Source of the DNA: Lobulomyces angularis
Taxonomy: Eukaryota; Chytridiomycota; Chytridiomycetes; Lobulomycetales; Lobulomycetaceae
Direction: 5' to 3'
Assembly: GCA_027604685.1 (NCBI GenBank)
Contig: JADHYX010000048.1
Coordinates: 1-64,000, forward strand
DNA length: 64,000 nucleotides
The notes under the pieces are model-generated. The model was not told the origin of the DNA. It saw only the letters and a program-made list of their open reading frames with translations, and did not search any database. Both the position numbers and the translations under genes were made by a program. Of this stretch, positions 1-11,437 are shown piece after piece; the stretch's first letter is position 1, and each line of letters begins with the position of its first letter.

Positions 1-275
1 TTATATATATATATTTTTTTTTATTTAGATTTTGTATAAAACATTCCCTTTGCTTTTTTTTTTTTTTTTTACATAATTTTAAATTTTTTTATTCTTTTTT
101 TTTTTACCAAAAACAATTAAAATAATATAAACAACTATTTTTTTTTTTTTTTTTTCTATTTAGTTTAAATAATAAAGTAGCCAGTTAAAAAAAAAAAAAA
201 TAAAATAAAATAAAAGAGGAAAACAAAAAAAAAATAAAAAGATATTTTAAAAATTGAAAAGAAAAAAATTTTTTT

Positions 276-2997
276 TTAAAAACTTTTCAAGATCAAATCT
301 GCAGCTTTTTCACCTACCCAAAAAAAAAAAAAAAAAAATTTATTTTTTTTTAATAAAAATGTTTTTGTTACCAATCATTATTGATGGTGCATTGGTATTT
401 CCAGAAACAATTTCAGGCATTATTGAAGCATCTGCTACTCTTAGACACTTTACACCTCTAACTCTTAAGTTTTCGTCCACAACACTTCTAGCATCAGTTC
501 CCATTCTACAAGTTGTTGTTGGATGGTACAAGGTTGTAGACCTTTGCTTGACACATTCAACTAAATATTCTCTAGTTTGCACAATTTCTTCAAACGTTCT
601 TCCGTTAACTCTCATCAGCTTCAAGATAGATAAAAAAAAAAAAAAATTTTTTTAAGAAAACTTTTATTTTAAAAAAAAAAAAAAAAACTTTTTTATTTTT
701 TATTTGTTTTAATTTTTTTGGCAAACCTCAGATACTATACATTTCACATAGTTTTCCTTTCCAATATATCCATATTTCCTTAAAACGTCAAAAATTTTTC
801 TACATTCCAACAATCCATCTACTAGCTGTTGAATATCTTCGTCGTTTGTCAAATATCGTGGATCAATAATGGGATGCTCTAATGGATTTTTTGATTTAAT
901 TTTTATACTTCCTGTTGATTTTGGCTTGAGTAGTGTACACAACATTGCTCCTGATAAAAAAAGAAAAAAATTGGAAAAAAAAATACCATTGGAGTTTTTT
1001 TTACCTGAAAGGTGTGCAGCAAAGTTCTTAAATTCGTTTTCAAAATTTTCTCTGTACAATTTTTCATCAAAAGCATCATATTTTCCTAATGCTCCACCTT
1101 CAAACGAACGGAAATTGATTAAATCAGCTGCTCTTTTATTCAATCTACAAAAATTTTTTATAGCAATTAGTTTTGACTTGACAAAATTAATTTTTTTTTT
1201 AACCTAGCTACTAAGAAATGAATTTGAATGTTAGGAGGAGGCATTAATTCTGGAGACTGTGCTGCATATTTGTCGGTGTTAACTAGGAAACTATTAAATG
1301 CTAGGACATAATATTTTTAATTACAAAATGCCATAGATTCAATTCCACAACATCCTAACGGACCGGATCCTTTTGTAAAGTACTAAAAAAAAAAAAAACT
1401 GTTTAATACTATATAATTGATTTATGTCAACCTTGAATAAAGCCGATGCTGCAGATGTAAAGGTATCAGTATAAGTAGTTTTTGTTAAATCTTCAGCTGA
1501 AATTGAACATTGAATATGGTCTTTCAAATTCATCCCAACCTATAAACTATTAATAAAGCAGATTTCAAAATATATCAATTACCTCAGGAGAATCTACGAA
1601 AACTTCAACACCAAGTTGTTCAAGTTCCTCTTTATTCCCTATCCCACTTAATTGTAAAATTTGTGGAGAATTAACGGCCCCTTTATATTTTTATCAGTTG
1701 AATTGTATTAGGTAAAAACTATACCAGCACATAAGATCACTTCTTTACTACAACCTATTATTTCAGGAGATATGTTTGGAGCTTCTGGAACTAACTCAAC
1801 ACCAACTGCCTTTATGTTACCAGATTCCGTCCTTTCAAGAACCACCTTTGCAACATGTCGGTGAGTCAAAACAAATAAATTTGATCTAAAATCTTTTGAT
1901 CCAGGATCAATTAATCCCTGAAGATATCCTATAACGACATATAAATTTATGAAAAAATAATTAAGGTCACCGTGATTCGTATTGACTCTCTTTCCTCTCC
2001 AAACATTCGTTTGCGATAAACCAGCACCAAATTGAGTTTCACCATTATAGTCAAAATTTAAATTTTCGTCTGTATCTTTTGTACCAGAATTAGTACCTTT
2101 TGGCCCTTTTCCTAATCCGATTTCTCTACTAGCCTAAATAATTATAAGTTTCAGCTGTGTTGATTATTAAAGCTCCTTACTTTTATAAAACTTTTAGAGA
2201 ATTCCAAAGGTTCGTTGTTTGTAGCTTAAATAAATAAAAAATTTCTCAGTCTCGAGTTTTTTTTGCAAGAAAAAAATTTTTACTAATGCTGACATCTATA
2301 TTTCCGTTTTTTCCTCTATAAGTTTCATCAACTGGATAACGACAATTTTCCATTCTTTTAAATATTGGCAATACTAATTGTACTCTAATTAAAAGTCTCT
2401 AATAAAAGTAATTACCATTTTCGTAAGACCAATTAGATAGTCCATATTTTTTAGCCCATAGATCGTAATCCGCTTGATTACCTCTAACCCATAGCATTGC
2501 ATTAATGGAAGAAGATCCTAACAAAATTTATTAAATAAAGTGTAGCAACGAAAACCTCCTAGTGTTTTCCCTCTTGGCCAAAAGTGGGTTCTATTGTAAG
2601 TCTGTGGTTGTCTAATTGTATGATAGTTCCAATCTAAGGGTCCTTGTTGAGATTCAGGAAATAACGCAGGAATGTTAACTTTTGGATCACTTTTTGAATC
2701 ATTTCCTGCTTCAATTAATAACACCTAAAAAAAAAACTTGCATTAATTTTTTTTTTTTTTTCATTTTTGAATGATAAATTATTACATTTATTTTTTTATT
2801 TTTCGATAATCTGTTAGCTAAGGCAGCACCTGGTTATTGTGAGTTATAAAAGCTTAAAGGCATCTTATTTAAAACTTTACCTGCTGAACCTGCTCCAACG
2901 ATTATGCTAGAGATAAAAATAAAAAAAAATGGTGAAAAAGGGAAAGTTAATCATACTAGTGATATACGGGGTGAAATTTAAGTCTGCGTTGGTTCAT
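276..2997 (-). CDS. GMC-family flavin oxidoreductase (choline/alcohol dehydrogenase-like)
   Basis: FAD-dependent oxidoreductase of the glucose-methanol-choline family, oxidising an alcohol-type substrate that cannot be named from sequence. The start at 2997 gives [23 protein letters not shown], in which the Rossmann dinucleotide motif (GAGSAG) is assembled across two tiny exons. Later come [29 protein letters not shown] (GMC signature 1), [17 protein letters not shown] (signature 2), HPIIDPRYL, and the C-terminal catalytic pair HPTTTCRMG (His) and [17 protein letters not shown] (Asn). The last exon is very small: an intron after MIG joins to [11 protein letters not shown] and the stop at 276. 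There are about a dozen introns of 50-100 nt. No signal peptide is visible, so a cytosolic or mitochondrial location is possible. The family is certain, the substrate unknown. Confidence 0.9.
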
Positions 2998-3337
2998 TAA
3001 CTTAAATCTATACTTTAGTAAGAAAAACAAGATAGGTAAGATGAGCCATTTCAAGTATTGGCGTCTTTTTGATTCAGTTGAAGTCATTGCTAAACTAAAA
3101 GATTATCAGTTTGAGGGTTGATCCACTTTTAAGAAAAATGGTGAAACAATTTCTCCAACCGAAAAATTTATAGTTGTAGTGTTTCTTCATAAAAAAAAAA
3201 GTTAAATTCATAAACTACTGGCACATTTGAAGCAATGGAATGCATTTTAAATTCTGAGGGAAGTATTGTTTTTAGTTCGTAAATTATATTTTAAAAATAC
3301 AAAGTTGCATGTTTTGCATTATTATGAACACACTACG
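2998..3337. other. Intergenic spacer, GMC gene upstream side
   Basis: AT-rich spacer between two minus-strand genes. It must hold the GMC gene promoter and the HSDL2-like gene 3' end. No ORF, RNA gene or repeat is recognisable. Confidence 0.5.
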
Positions 3338-4755
3338 TCAAAGTTTTGCTTTAAACGAGTTACATTCTTCTATATAATTAGAATTTAAAACTTTACTCAT
3401 TTTTGCAGATGGATGTTTTCCTTTGATTTCATTCGGCACAAAAAAATCTGTAGAAAAAAATTATCAAATTATTTTTTGATTAATTTTAGTTTACCAGGCA
3501 TCAGCATGTCATCAGGAACCCTTGGATCATTTTTAAACTTATTAAAATTTTTTACGCCTTGAACTCGCAGCACTTCTTCATCTATACAAAATTGACCACT
3601 AAAAAAAGATATATAAAATTTTTTGAAGTTTTTACTAGGATTTACTTGAAAACTGCCCCATCTTGGCTTAAAATAGAAAAAGCAGCTTCAGCCATAATTT
3701 CTGGTTTTCTGGCAGTATCCATCACTTCTTTTTCTCCGTCAGTTATTACGTTAGACACCGCCGATGTGTCAATCCCTAAGAGAAAAATGTTATCTTGTAC
3801 AAATATAATTTAAAAAGATATACCAGTTAATGGCCAAAGACAATTAACACCTATTCCATATTCCTCCAGTTCTCCTGATAAACCTAATGCACACATAGAC
3901 ATTGAGTACTTGGCTATTGTATATCCAACTAACAAAATAAAGTAAATTCAAAAATAACTTTGAATGTTATTCCATTGATACCATGTGGTGCAAACCATTT
4001 TTTACTCATATCTAAAGGGGGGCTGTTAAAAAAATCAAATAAATAATTTAATATATCTGTTTAAACTATGTTTACCTCATCATTAATATCATCGGGTTCC
4101 GCTTTAGTTTCGAAGAGTTTATTAAATGTGGTAACACGATTTTGGATGTTAACCATGTTCCTCTAGCATTAATTTGATTCATCAAATCATATTTTTTTAA
4201 AGTTGCTTGCTAGATTTTAAAAAGTCATTAAAAATGTGTGAAGTCAAAAAAAATTCTACCTCCATAGGAACCAAATCGATAGCAGAAGCATTATTTATTA
4301 ATATATCAATTCCACCAAATTTTTCAACGGTTTTATTAACTGCATTTTGTATCTAAAAGATTTTTTTTTTTTTTGAATTTTTTTAAATAGAAGAATTACA
4401 ATTAAAATTACATCATTTTCAAATCTGATGTCGCAGATTAAAGGTAATGCTTTGCCGCCAGCTGCTTCAATATCCTTTGCTGCAGTATAAATAGTACCAG
4501 GAAGTTTAGGATGTGGTTCAGCAGTTTTTGCTACAAAAAAAAAAAAAGAATTAGTTGCATTATTTTAAAAATAAGAAGTAGATTTACCAGCTATTGCAAT
4601 ATTAGCACCTTCTTTAGCTAGTCTCACAGCAACTTCTAAACCAATTCCACGTGAACCACCCGTAATAAACACTAAAAAAAAAGAAAAATTTTAACTTAAT
4701 AAAATGCTTTAAATTTAATGTAACCAGTTTTCCCTTTTAGCCTGATATCTTTCAT
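3338..4755 (-). CDS. HSDL2: HSDL2-like short-chain dehydrogenase/reductase
   Basis: NAD(P)-dependent short-chain dehydrogenase of the hydroxysteroid-dehydrogenase-like 2 type; animal HSDL2 is peroxisomal/mitochondrial and tied to lipid metabolism. The start at 4755 reads MKDIRLKGKTVFITGGSRGIG, with the nucleotide motif GGSRGIG. Next come IAIAAKTAEPHPKLPGTI, a family-specific stretch, then IDILINNASAI, the catalytic Ser in MMSPPL, and the YTIAK active-site Tyr/Lys. The C-terminus after PDDMLMPDFFVP is short and ends in NSFKAKL. The extra C-terminal SCP2 sterol-carrier domain of animal HSDL2 is absent, so this is the SDR-only form. The final residues AKL are a plausible variant of the peroxisomal SKL-type signal, but this is an inference. 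There are about eight short introns. It lies in the same orientation as the GMC gene, 340 bp upstream. Confidence 0.88.
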
Positions 4756-4873
4756 TAAATTTGATATATTTATAAATAATTGTTTAAAAAAAAAGTTACT
4801 ATTTAAAATAAAGTGGAAATTTGCATTTCCCCACCAATTGATTAAAAACTCAAAACCCTTGGTGTTTATCAAT

Positions 4874-6136
4874 ATGGAAGGATTAAACTTGTATTCAATT
4901 CAATCTGAACTTACGGAAACAAAGGAAATTGTACTTTTAAATCAAAAGTGCTGGTAATTTAAATGTATTTAGTTTCATTAATTGTTAATGATTGTAGTTA
5001 CGAACGAAAGGTTCTTTTACTTGTTAAAAACTCAGAAACATTTCTATCTGGACTACAGGCTACTTACTACTTTCTTCAAACAAACAATTATGTATTTAAA
5101 ACTTTAGTTTATATTGAAAAAGTTGACTCTACTGGGTACACTAAACTGAATGGTTCAGTTTCCCCCACCAAGTTGGTTTTAAACTATTTTTTAAAAAATT
5201 TAAATAATTTACCTGGAGATTCTTTAAATTTATACATCTTTGCAAGATCACAACCTCAATATCTTTTTGTTGATTCCAGTCTAAACAAAGAAAAAAATGT
5301 TTTAAGTGAAAAAAGTTTAATTAAGTGGTGGAAATTTAACTTGTCAAATGCCTTTAATGATAGGAATTGTAATTCATTTTGGTTTATACCAAATGAAGAT
5401 ATAAATGATTTAAAAGAGTTTTATGTAAAAGATGACAATTTGTTAGATTCCAAAGAAAAATCAAAAGGTTTGAAGTGGGCTTTTGGGTGGCCGTATAAGG
5501 ACTTTGAAATCGCCTCTCAATGCTTCCCTAAGTTTCCTGATGATCCAAAAGTAAAAGTACGTTAACCATATATATTTCTATAGTTTATGACAAAAAGGCA
5601 TTAGATCTTCTTACCGAATCACAAACTGTTAAACAATTTTCTGAAGTTTTAGGATGTTTAGGGGAGTTTTCTTCCTGTAGAATGGCAGGTTTTTTTAACA
5701 TTGAATTGAAAACTGCCGAACCCAACCCTTCGAAGGTAAGAAGTTGAAAAATTCAAAACATCTTACATTTTATTTTTTTAAATACTGTTAGCAGGAACGC
5801 TTCAAAGAGTATTTGCTAAGTCAAAATCATTTTAAAAATAATAATTACAATAACCATTCTATTTTACTGACAATAACCAACTTTCTTGAAATTTTAAAAC
5901 TGTTAATGAAGTTGAACTTTGACTGTATTGAAAATTCAAAAGATTCTACCATCAAATTATTAAAATTATTTGATTCATTTTCAATACAACCAATGTTCAT
6001 TGATGATACATTTCTGTCCGCCTACCAAATTGATAAAAAAGTTTTAAAAAGAAAAGCGGATCCTATCACCGATACTGCAAAAAAGCCAAACACTTTAAAT
6101 ATACAAAATTTAATAAAAAAAAAAAAAATTAGTTAA
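4874..6136 (+). CDS. RTT109: Rtt109-type histone H3 lysine acetyltransferase
   Basis: Fungal-type KAT11 acetyltransferase; in yeast, Rtt109 acetylates histone H3 K56 (and N-terminal lysines) with the chaperones Asf1 and Vps75 during replication-coupled chromatin assembly. Diagnostic stretches are VYIEKVDSTGYTK, SFWFIPNE, and the strongly conserved WAFGWPYKDFEIASQ followed by FPDDPK, then AGFFNIEL. The C-terminus is basic (KKVLKRKADP), a likely nuclear signal. The first exon (MEGLNLYSIQSEL...) joins to CYERKVLLLVK through a 44-nt intron, 4954-4997. A second intron after FPDDPK is best read as 47 nt ending at AAAAAG; a 23-nt alternative keeps the same frame. Predicted length is about 370 residues, somewhat shorter than yeast Rtt109. 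It is transcribed divergently from the HSDL2-like gene, with about 120 bp between starts. Confidence 0.88.
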
Positions 6137-6253
6137 AAAAAAGCAGTTTGATTCAACTTAGTACAATGGAATTGGAAGTTTTACCTTTTTATTTATTTTT
6201 TTAAGTTTATAATAAAATAAGAATATAAAAAATATTGATTATTAATAAACTAT

Positions 6254-7632
6254 CTAAAAGTAAAAAATATAGCGAGCTATTAAACTAAATAGAATTCCAC
6301 CAAAAAGACCTAACGCAAAGCTTATATATATATACAAATTCTGGATGTTCCTTTTCATAGAAAATTTTTTAACGATATTATGATCAACTCCTTTAGGATG
6401 AACAAATCTCCAAACAGAGTCAAAGTAACCATTGAAACTGTTAAATAGCCCAAATGCCTCAATGATCGGTCGACCTTTCATTTGGATAGGCTGACTTAAA
6501 CCTAGAGCAAATAATACTGTTGGAGTAATATCTAAAATTGAAACCGCACTGGTTTCCGGTAATATAAAGTTTTTAGAAACGATTTCAGGACAACAAAGTA
6601 TCAAAGGTGTTAGGATTTCCTCCATTGTAAATGCTACAAATAAAGTTTGTTTTTAATGTCCAAAATTATTTTACCTCCATGCATTCTTCCACCATAAAAA
6701 TTCCTTCCATGATCTGAACAAATAATTATTAAAGTTTCTTCCAATATACCTAATTTGAAAAAAAAAAAATTATATATATTTATGTTTCTTACATTCTGAA
6801 ATCATTACCCATTCTTCTATATCCATCTATAAGCTGTTGTATTTGAAAATCTGCCACTTTACAGGCATTCCAATATTTTTTTCCCCAACCAAATAGATGA
6901 CCTGTGTTATCGACATCATCAAGGTGAACCATCTGAACTGAGGTGGATGGTTTGTATCTTTTTATTGATGGTTGCAAAAATTTATTTAGCTGCTCTAGAG
7001 CACACTTTACTGTTGTTGCATCATCTTTACACTTTATTTTCCAGTCGAGATTCTCGTCTTTCAAGATTTCACCTAAGGAATTAGAGAGAAAATTAGAAAT
7101 TAAAAAAAAATGAAAATATATAAATACACACCTATTCCTTTCCAGGTAAAAGTTGCTCCTAATACAAGTTTATGATCTTTAGGCACATTATTTTTGAAAT
7201 ACTCTGAAACAACCTGTAAACATTTATTACTTAAAAAGGAAAATGAACCAGTATATAAACTTACACCAAAAAGAGTTGGTGGCCTACCACCAATGCCTTC
7301 TGTACCTATAACACTTGGATTATGAGGCAAATATGAATTACTGTCTATTCCAGTTATTTCAGCTGGTGCACTGTGTAGGAGGGCTCCCCAATTTGGATAA
7401 CTTTCAGTAGGATAAATGCTTCGACATTTTTCCGTTGAGGTTCCTAGTAATAAATTATTATGTAACTCCTATGTATTAAATAAAAACCATTAGTCATAAG
7501 TTGTTTAAGAAAAGGTAAATTCTTTAATTGAAATTGGGAATTATTTGGGGTAGAAACAAAACCATCAACTCCAATGAGTAAAATGTGGTCTACATAAGGT
7601 CGTCGAGAGTTACGCGGAGGTGAGGTCTGCAT
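6254..7632 (-). CDS. Alkaline-phosphatase-fold type I phosphodiesterase, C-terminal membrane anchor
   Basis: Member of the type I phosphodiesterase/nucleotide pyrophosphatase (ENPP-like) branch of the alkaline phosphatase superfamily, predicted to cleave a phosphodiester or pyrophosphate bond. The two-metal site is visible in order: HILLIGVDGF (Asp), the nucleophile region YPTESYPNWGALLH, MVHLDDVDNTGHLFG (Asp...His), IIICSDHGRNFYG (Asp-His) and RMHGAFT (His). The protein is about 400 residues and ends in one hydrophobic helix (LYIYISFALGLFGGILFSLI) plus a few aromatic residues, so it is probably tail-anchored. No N-terminal signal peptide is seen from the chosen ATG, so an upstream signal exon cannot be excluded. 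Introns are about 50 nt. The exact substrate (nucleotide, lipid head group or GPI intermediate) is unknown. Confidence 0.82.
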
Positions 7633-8174
7633 GTTGCAAGTATTGTTTTGCTTTTTATTTTGGTAGTATTGATGTTCATACCTTATCCTATATTACCCGT
7701 TTTTCCTGAGAAAATTTTGTATATATTTAACACTTAAATATAAAAATAGATATAAAGTACAGTTGGGTTTTTAGTGCATGAAGATGTTTATGGAATTTCC
7801 TCAATATCAACATTTTCTAAAATTTATTAACGGAGAACTCTGATTCAGTAGCATGAAAATCTTAATGAACATTTTGTTTCACCAACTAGAAAAATTCAAT
7901 AGTATCACATCATTGCTTTCCAACTGCCCAGTTCCAACTTATACTCGGCAGATTTTCGCTGTAAATTGTTTTTTTATAGCTAGATTTTTAAAAGTTTACT
8001 CAATTATAGGTTTCAATTCATAATGAACTATATGATGTAAGATTCAATTTCATAATTATATTGTTTTATTAAATATGTGTTGCTACAGCATTATTCCAAA
8101 ATTTTCAACATAAAAAAACAAAAAAAAAAAAATTAAATAAATTTTTGTATCATTTTATTATAAGAATTTATTAC
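7633..8174. other. Divergent intergenic region
   Basis: This separates the phosphodiesterase (-) from a small plus-strand gene and so carries both promoters. A few moderately GC-rich words occur around 7920-7960, but no ORF with coding character, RNA gene or repeat is evident. Confidence 0.45.
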
Positions 8175-9064
8175 ATGGGAAATAATAGCAGCAAAGTAGC
8201 TAGAAAATATCCATCATCTATTCCAAAAAAGCCAGTTCCAACAAATCCCATCATTAATCCCACTCTTAATGCAACACAAACGGTAACAGATGTCCATCAG
8301 ACAAAAGCTACTCAAAAGGATTCTGATCAGCAAAAAGATGTCAAACCTCAGCGTCCCATTACACAATATTACACACCACAGATGAAAGAAGAATCAAAGA
8401 TTTTTAAGGAAAATAAATTGTTAGAAGATCAAATTAACAGTTTTAATTTAAAACCAAAATATGAAAACATTAGAGAAGATAATGTAAAAATCTAATTTTG
8501 TTTTTTTCTTAAAGAGTGTCACCCAAAACTTTTGAAAATATTTTTTTTTAGGAAGGTAGAGTTATGTTAAATATAGTAAAGAGACGCACCAGAAATGAAA
8601 GAATTACAGAGTTGAGCAAACAGGAAAGAATATCCCAAAATAACTTTAAATTAAACGTTAATGCGTTCAGCGATTTTTTAAATAAATTAAAGAATTTAAA
8701 ATATGGTAATTTTATAATGGTAATTGGTTAAAAAAATTAATGAAAAAAAAAAAAAAAAAAAAACAGCTGCTAATAAAAAGATATTTTTTGACGAAGGAGA
8801 AAATTATAAAAATTATGATAAGCAGTCGTTAGATACCTTACTTAAAGATTATAATATCAGTAAAGAGAACTTTGAAGTAATATTTCCAATTTCAATAACA
8901 AATAATGATTCTATATTTTTTTTTTTTTTAAGATAGTTTCAAGGTATTACAATACCGTAGAGTTGGGACCAGTTACAAGTACGCAAAATAATCTCAGAGA
9001 TGCTATTTGGATATCTAATTTACATGAAGAAAATTTAAAACGATATACAGATCTTAAAATCTAA
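8175..9064 (+). CDS. Small hypothetical protein with N-myristoylation motif
   Basis: Not recognised. The start chosen at 8175 gives MGNNSSKVARKYPS, a classic MGxxxS/T N-myristoylation signal followed by basic residues. This argues for it over an in-frame ATG ten codons upstream and suggests membrane attachment. Four exons are joined in frame: residues up to YENIREDN, then EGRVMLNIVKRRTRNERITEL, then AANKKIFFDEGENYKNYDK with a LDTLLKDYNIS segment, then IVSRYYNTVELGPVTSTQNN ending in YTDLKI. The product is about 235 residues, rich in K, N and Q, with no membrane helix. The region RPITQYYTPQMKEES and the final exon look compact enough to be conserved. It stands between two membrane-enzyme genes that point away from or toward it. 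No function is proposed. Confidence 0.7.
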
Positions 9065-9141
9065 ACAATAAGTATTCATATCTTTACATAAATAAAATCT
9101 AATTAAAAATTTACTTAATTATTGTATAATTTTTTTTGACA

Positions 9142-9898
9142 TTAATTGAGTTTTACTTTATTTCCCTCAGCTTCCAGATTCTCATAAAAAGCATACTCAA
9201 GTTTCAGTACATTTTCAAATTTACTTGTATCTTTCACTAAAAAGAAATGCAGTATTGGTCTAAAATTGTTCTTAACAAAGCTATAAAAATCGCCAAAATA
9301 TAAAATTAATCCAAATATTACACCTAAATTGAACCCCAAAAAAACTTGCAGTTTTGTGTGATAATTTAGGTAGATTCTTGAATATGCAACTGTAAATGAT
9401 AATAGCAATACTTTTATCAAAGCTATATATTTGTATATATTGTTATCAAATTTTATTCTAATTCAACATAAATAAAACATTGTAAAAGAATTTTCAAATG
9501 GTTTAATAAATACCTATAATAGAGCCATAATCCACCATAGCAACAAAAAAATCCCATAAATTGAGCATGACTACTCGGCATACCATATCCTTTCCCCAAC
9601 TTCTGTGGAAACGGTCTGTCCTGTTTTATGAGCGACTTAAGTGTAAAATTTATCAGCTCATTAGAAAGCTGACCTATCAGCATAACAATTGTAGCGAGAT
9701 CTCTTCTAAATACTATAAGAGTAGCATAGGAGACCATTAAAAAGATTGGTGTTAAGCTTGAGTATGCTGAAAAGATAAAGCTTATTTTAAATTTGATAAC
9801 TAGTTTTAATGTAATTTACCTAATATTTTCGCTGGAAGACCACCAATAGGATCATACTGAACCAATGTAAATGATATTGCTTTTAGTTCTAAACTCAT
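9142..9898 (-). CDS. CAX4: Dolichyldiphosphatase (PAP2 family)
   Basis: ER membrane phosphatase that removes one phosphate from dolichyl pyrophosphate after oligosaccharide transfer, recycling the lipid carrier for N-glycosylation (yeast Cax4/Cwh8, human DOLPP1). The start at 9898 reads MSLELKAISFTLVQYDPIGG, typical of this family. The three phosphatase motifs are seen: KSLIKQDRP (Lys...Arg-Pro), PSSHAQFMGFF (PSxH) and SRIYLNYHTKLQV (Ser-Arg...His). Several hydrophobic helices surround them (VSYATLIVF, WLYYR, LGFNLGVIFGLILYF). Length is about 235 residues, normal for the family, and the C-terminus is charged. Introns are short. The gene is convergent with the myristoylated-protein gene, with 77 bp between stops. 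Confidence 0.92.
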
Positions 9899-10280
9899 TT
9901 TTTTATTGTATTTTACAGTTCGTTACACATTAAAAATTTTATTGAATTAGATATATTATTTGGACACTTCAATTTTCTTTCATCTAAAGCTGCGATTTAA
10001 CAATCTACTTCCATCTACCTCATTCACGTTAATGACACCAAACAATTCTACTAAACTATAGAAACTAAATTATGTATCCTATGCACATAATTACTTGGCA
10101 ATCTATTATTATTTAATTTCCTTTAAATTATACAGTCTAATTACTGCATATAAACTGTGTTTGCCATCAATTAAATGCAAAGTAAAAAACTGCAACAACT
10201 TTCCTTAATTTGTATTTTTGCTGGTTGAAAATTTTTTTTTTTTGGTTTCTATATAATTGAATAAAAAAAAACAAGTAGCA
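9899..10280. other. Divergent promoter region
   Basis: This lies between the dolichyldiphosphatase (-) and the FabG-like reductase (+) starts. It is AT-rich with T-runs near 10230-10240. Nothing else is recognisable. Confidence 0.45.
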
Positions 10281-11303
10281 ATGAACAAAAAGTACCTTGC
10301 AATAACAGGAGGATCAAGAGGCATTGGATTTTCAGTAGCCAAAAAATTTATTCAAAACAATGCAAAACAGAATTTAATCTTAATTTCAAAAAACCATGAA
10401 CATTTATCAAGGGCCAAAAAAAAGTTACAGGAAATAAATCCAAATGTTGATATTATCACAATCGCAACTGATCTCTCTTCTCATTCCTTTGTAAAAGACT
10501 TAAATATTTTAAAAGAGTTGTCTACTAACTCTAATTCTCAAATCAATGGATTAATTTTTTCTCATGGAAAAAGTTTCTCAAAAATTTTGTTATCCTCTAG
10601 TGAACAAGCTATTGCTGAAAACATTGATCTAAATTTAACTGCGAACATGCTGTTAACAAAATATTTTCTAAAAAATTTTTTTCTAAGGCCCAACCTAATT
10701 TCAAAACCTTCTGATGAGAAGGATGAATTTAAAACTCATCAAAATACTGAAAAAACTGACGGTATAAGCATAATTAATATCAGTAGTGTTATAGCGATAA
10801 AAGGCAATTTGGGCCAAAGCATTTATGCTGCAGGTAAGGCTGGATTAATAGGTAAATCAATAAAAAAAAATGTACTTCCATAAACGATGAATAATCTTTT
10901 AACGGCCATAAATAATTAATCAGTATAACCAAAATTTTTTTCTTTTTCTTCATTTGTATAAAAACAGACTTTATTAACTTTTATTTATTTCCCATAAATT
11001 ATAACAGGGTTTACCAAGTCATTAGCAAGAGAAATTGGAGGTAGAAATATTCGTGTAAATTGCGTTTTACCTGGGTTTATTGATACCGATATGACAAGAG
11101 GTATATTGTGCTAATCTCTCAGCGTTTATTTTGTGTAAAAAAAAAAAGACATACCTATAGAATTGAAGGCTAAGTTTATCGATGATATGATAATAAAGAG
11201 ATTTGGAGACCCGGAGGAGATCGCTGATGCATGCTATTTTTTGCATAACAATAAATATATAACAGGTCAGGCTTTGACAATTGACGGAGGACTAAGTGTT
11301 TAA
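10281..11303 (+). CDS. FabG-like short-chain reductase (3-oxoacyl-ACP reductase / CBR4 / OAR1 type)
   Basis: NAD(P)H-dependent SDR resembling 3-oxoacyl-[ACP] reductase, possibly of mitochondrial type II fatty-acid synthesis. It reads MNKKYLAITGGSRGIGFSVA (cofactor motif GGSRGIG), then ATDLSS, LIFSHGKSFS (in place of the usual NNAG), IINISSVIAIKGNLGQSIYAAGKAG (catalytic Ser and YxxxK), FTKSLAREIGGRNIRVNCVLPGFIDTDMTR, and the C-terminal ITGQALTIDGG. Three exons: 10281-10851, 11008-11100 and 11149-11303, with introns of 156 and 48 nt; length is about 272 residues. It carries an insertion of roughly 25 mostly charged residues (SKPSDEKDEFKTHQNTEKT) before the catalytic Ser that is unusual for FabG. 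The NAG-to-SHG change at the Asn tetrad position is also notable. The SDR family is certain; the exact substrate is not. Confidence 0.87.
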
Positions 11304-11326
11304 TACTATTTTTTTTTTTTTTTTTT

Positions 11327-11336
11327 NNNNNNNNNN
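11327..11336. other. Assembly gap (10 N)
   Basis: Ten consecutive N follow directly after a run of more than 15 T, 24 bp past the reductase stop. The fixed size suggests a scaffold join of unknown true length at a homopolymer. Confidence 0.98.
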
Positions 11337-11437
11337 AAATTTACTATTTTCGATAAACTTTTAGCATATATGGGTAATATATTTTATTCGATTACAATTT
11401 AATAAATCACGGATAATTGACTTTTACTGTAACAAAT

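Noticed and set aside
254..655. Plus-strand open frame over the GMC 3' end
   Set aside because: Antisense to conserved GMC C-terminal exons; contains the reverse of the catalytic His/Asn region.
5552..5598. A 23-nt intron in RTT109
   Set aside because: A 47-nt intron starting right after FPDDPK uses a standard donor and keeps the same downstream frame; more in line with other introns of the window.
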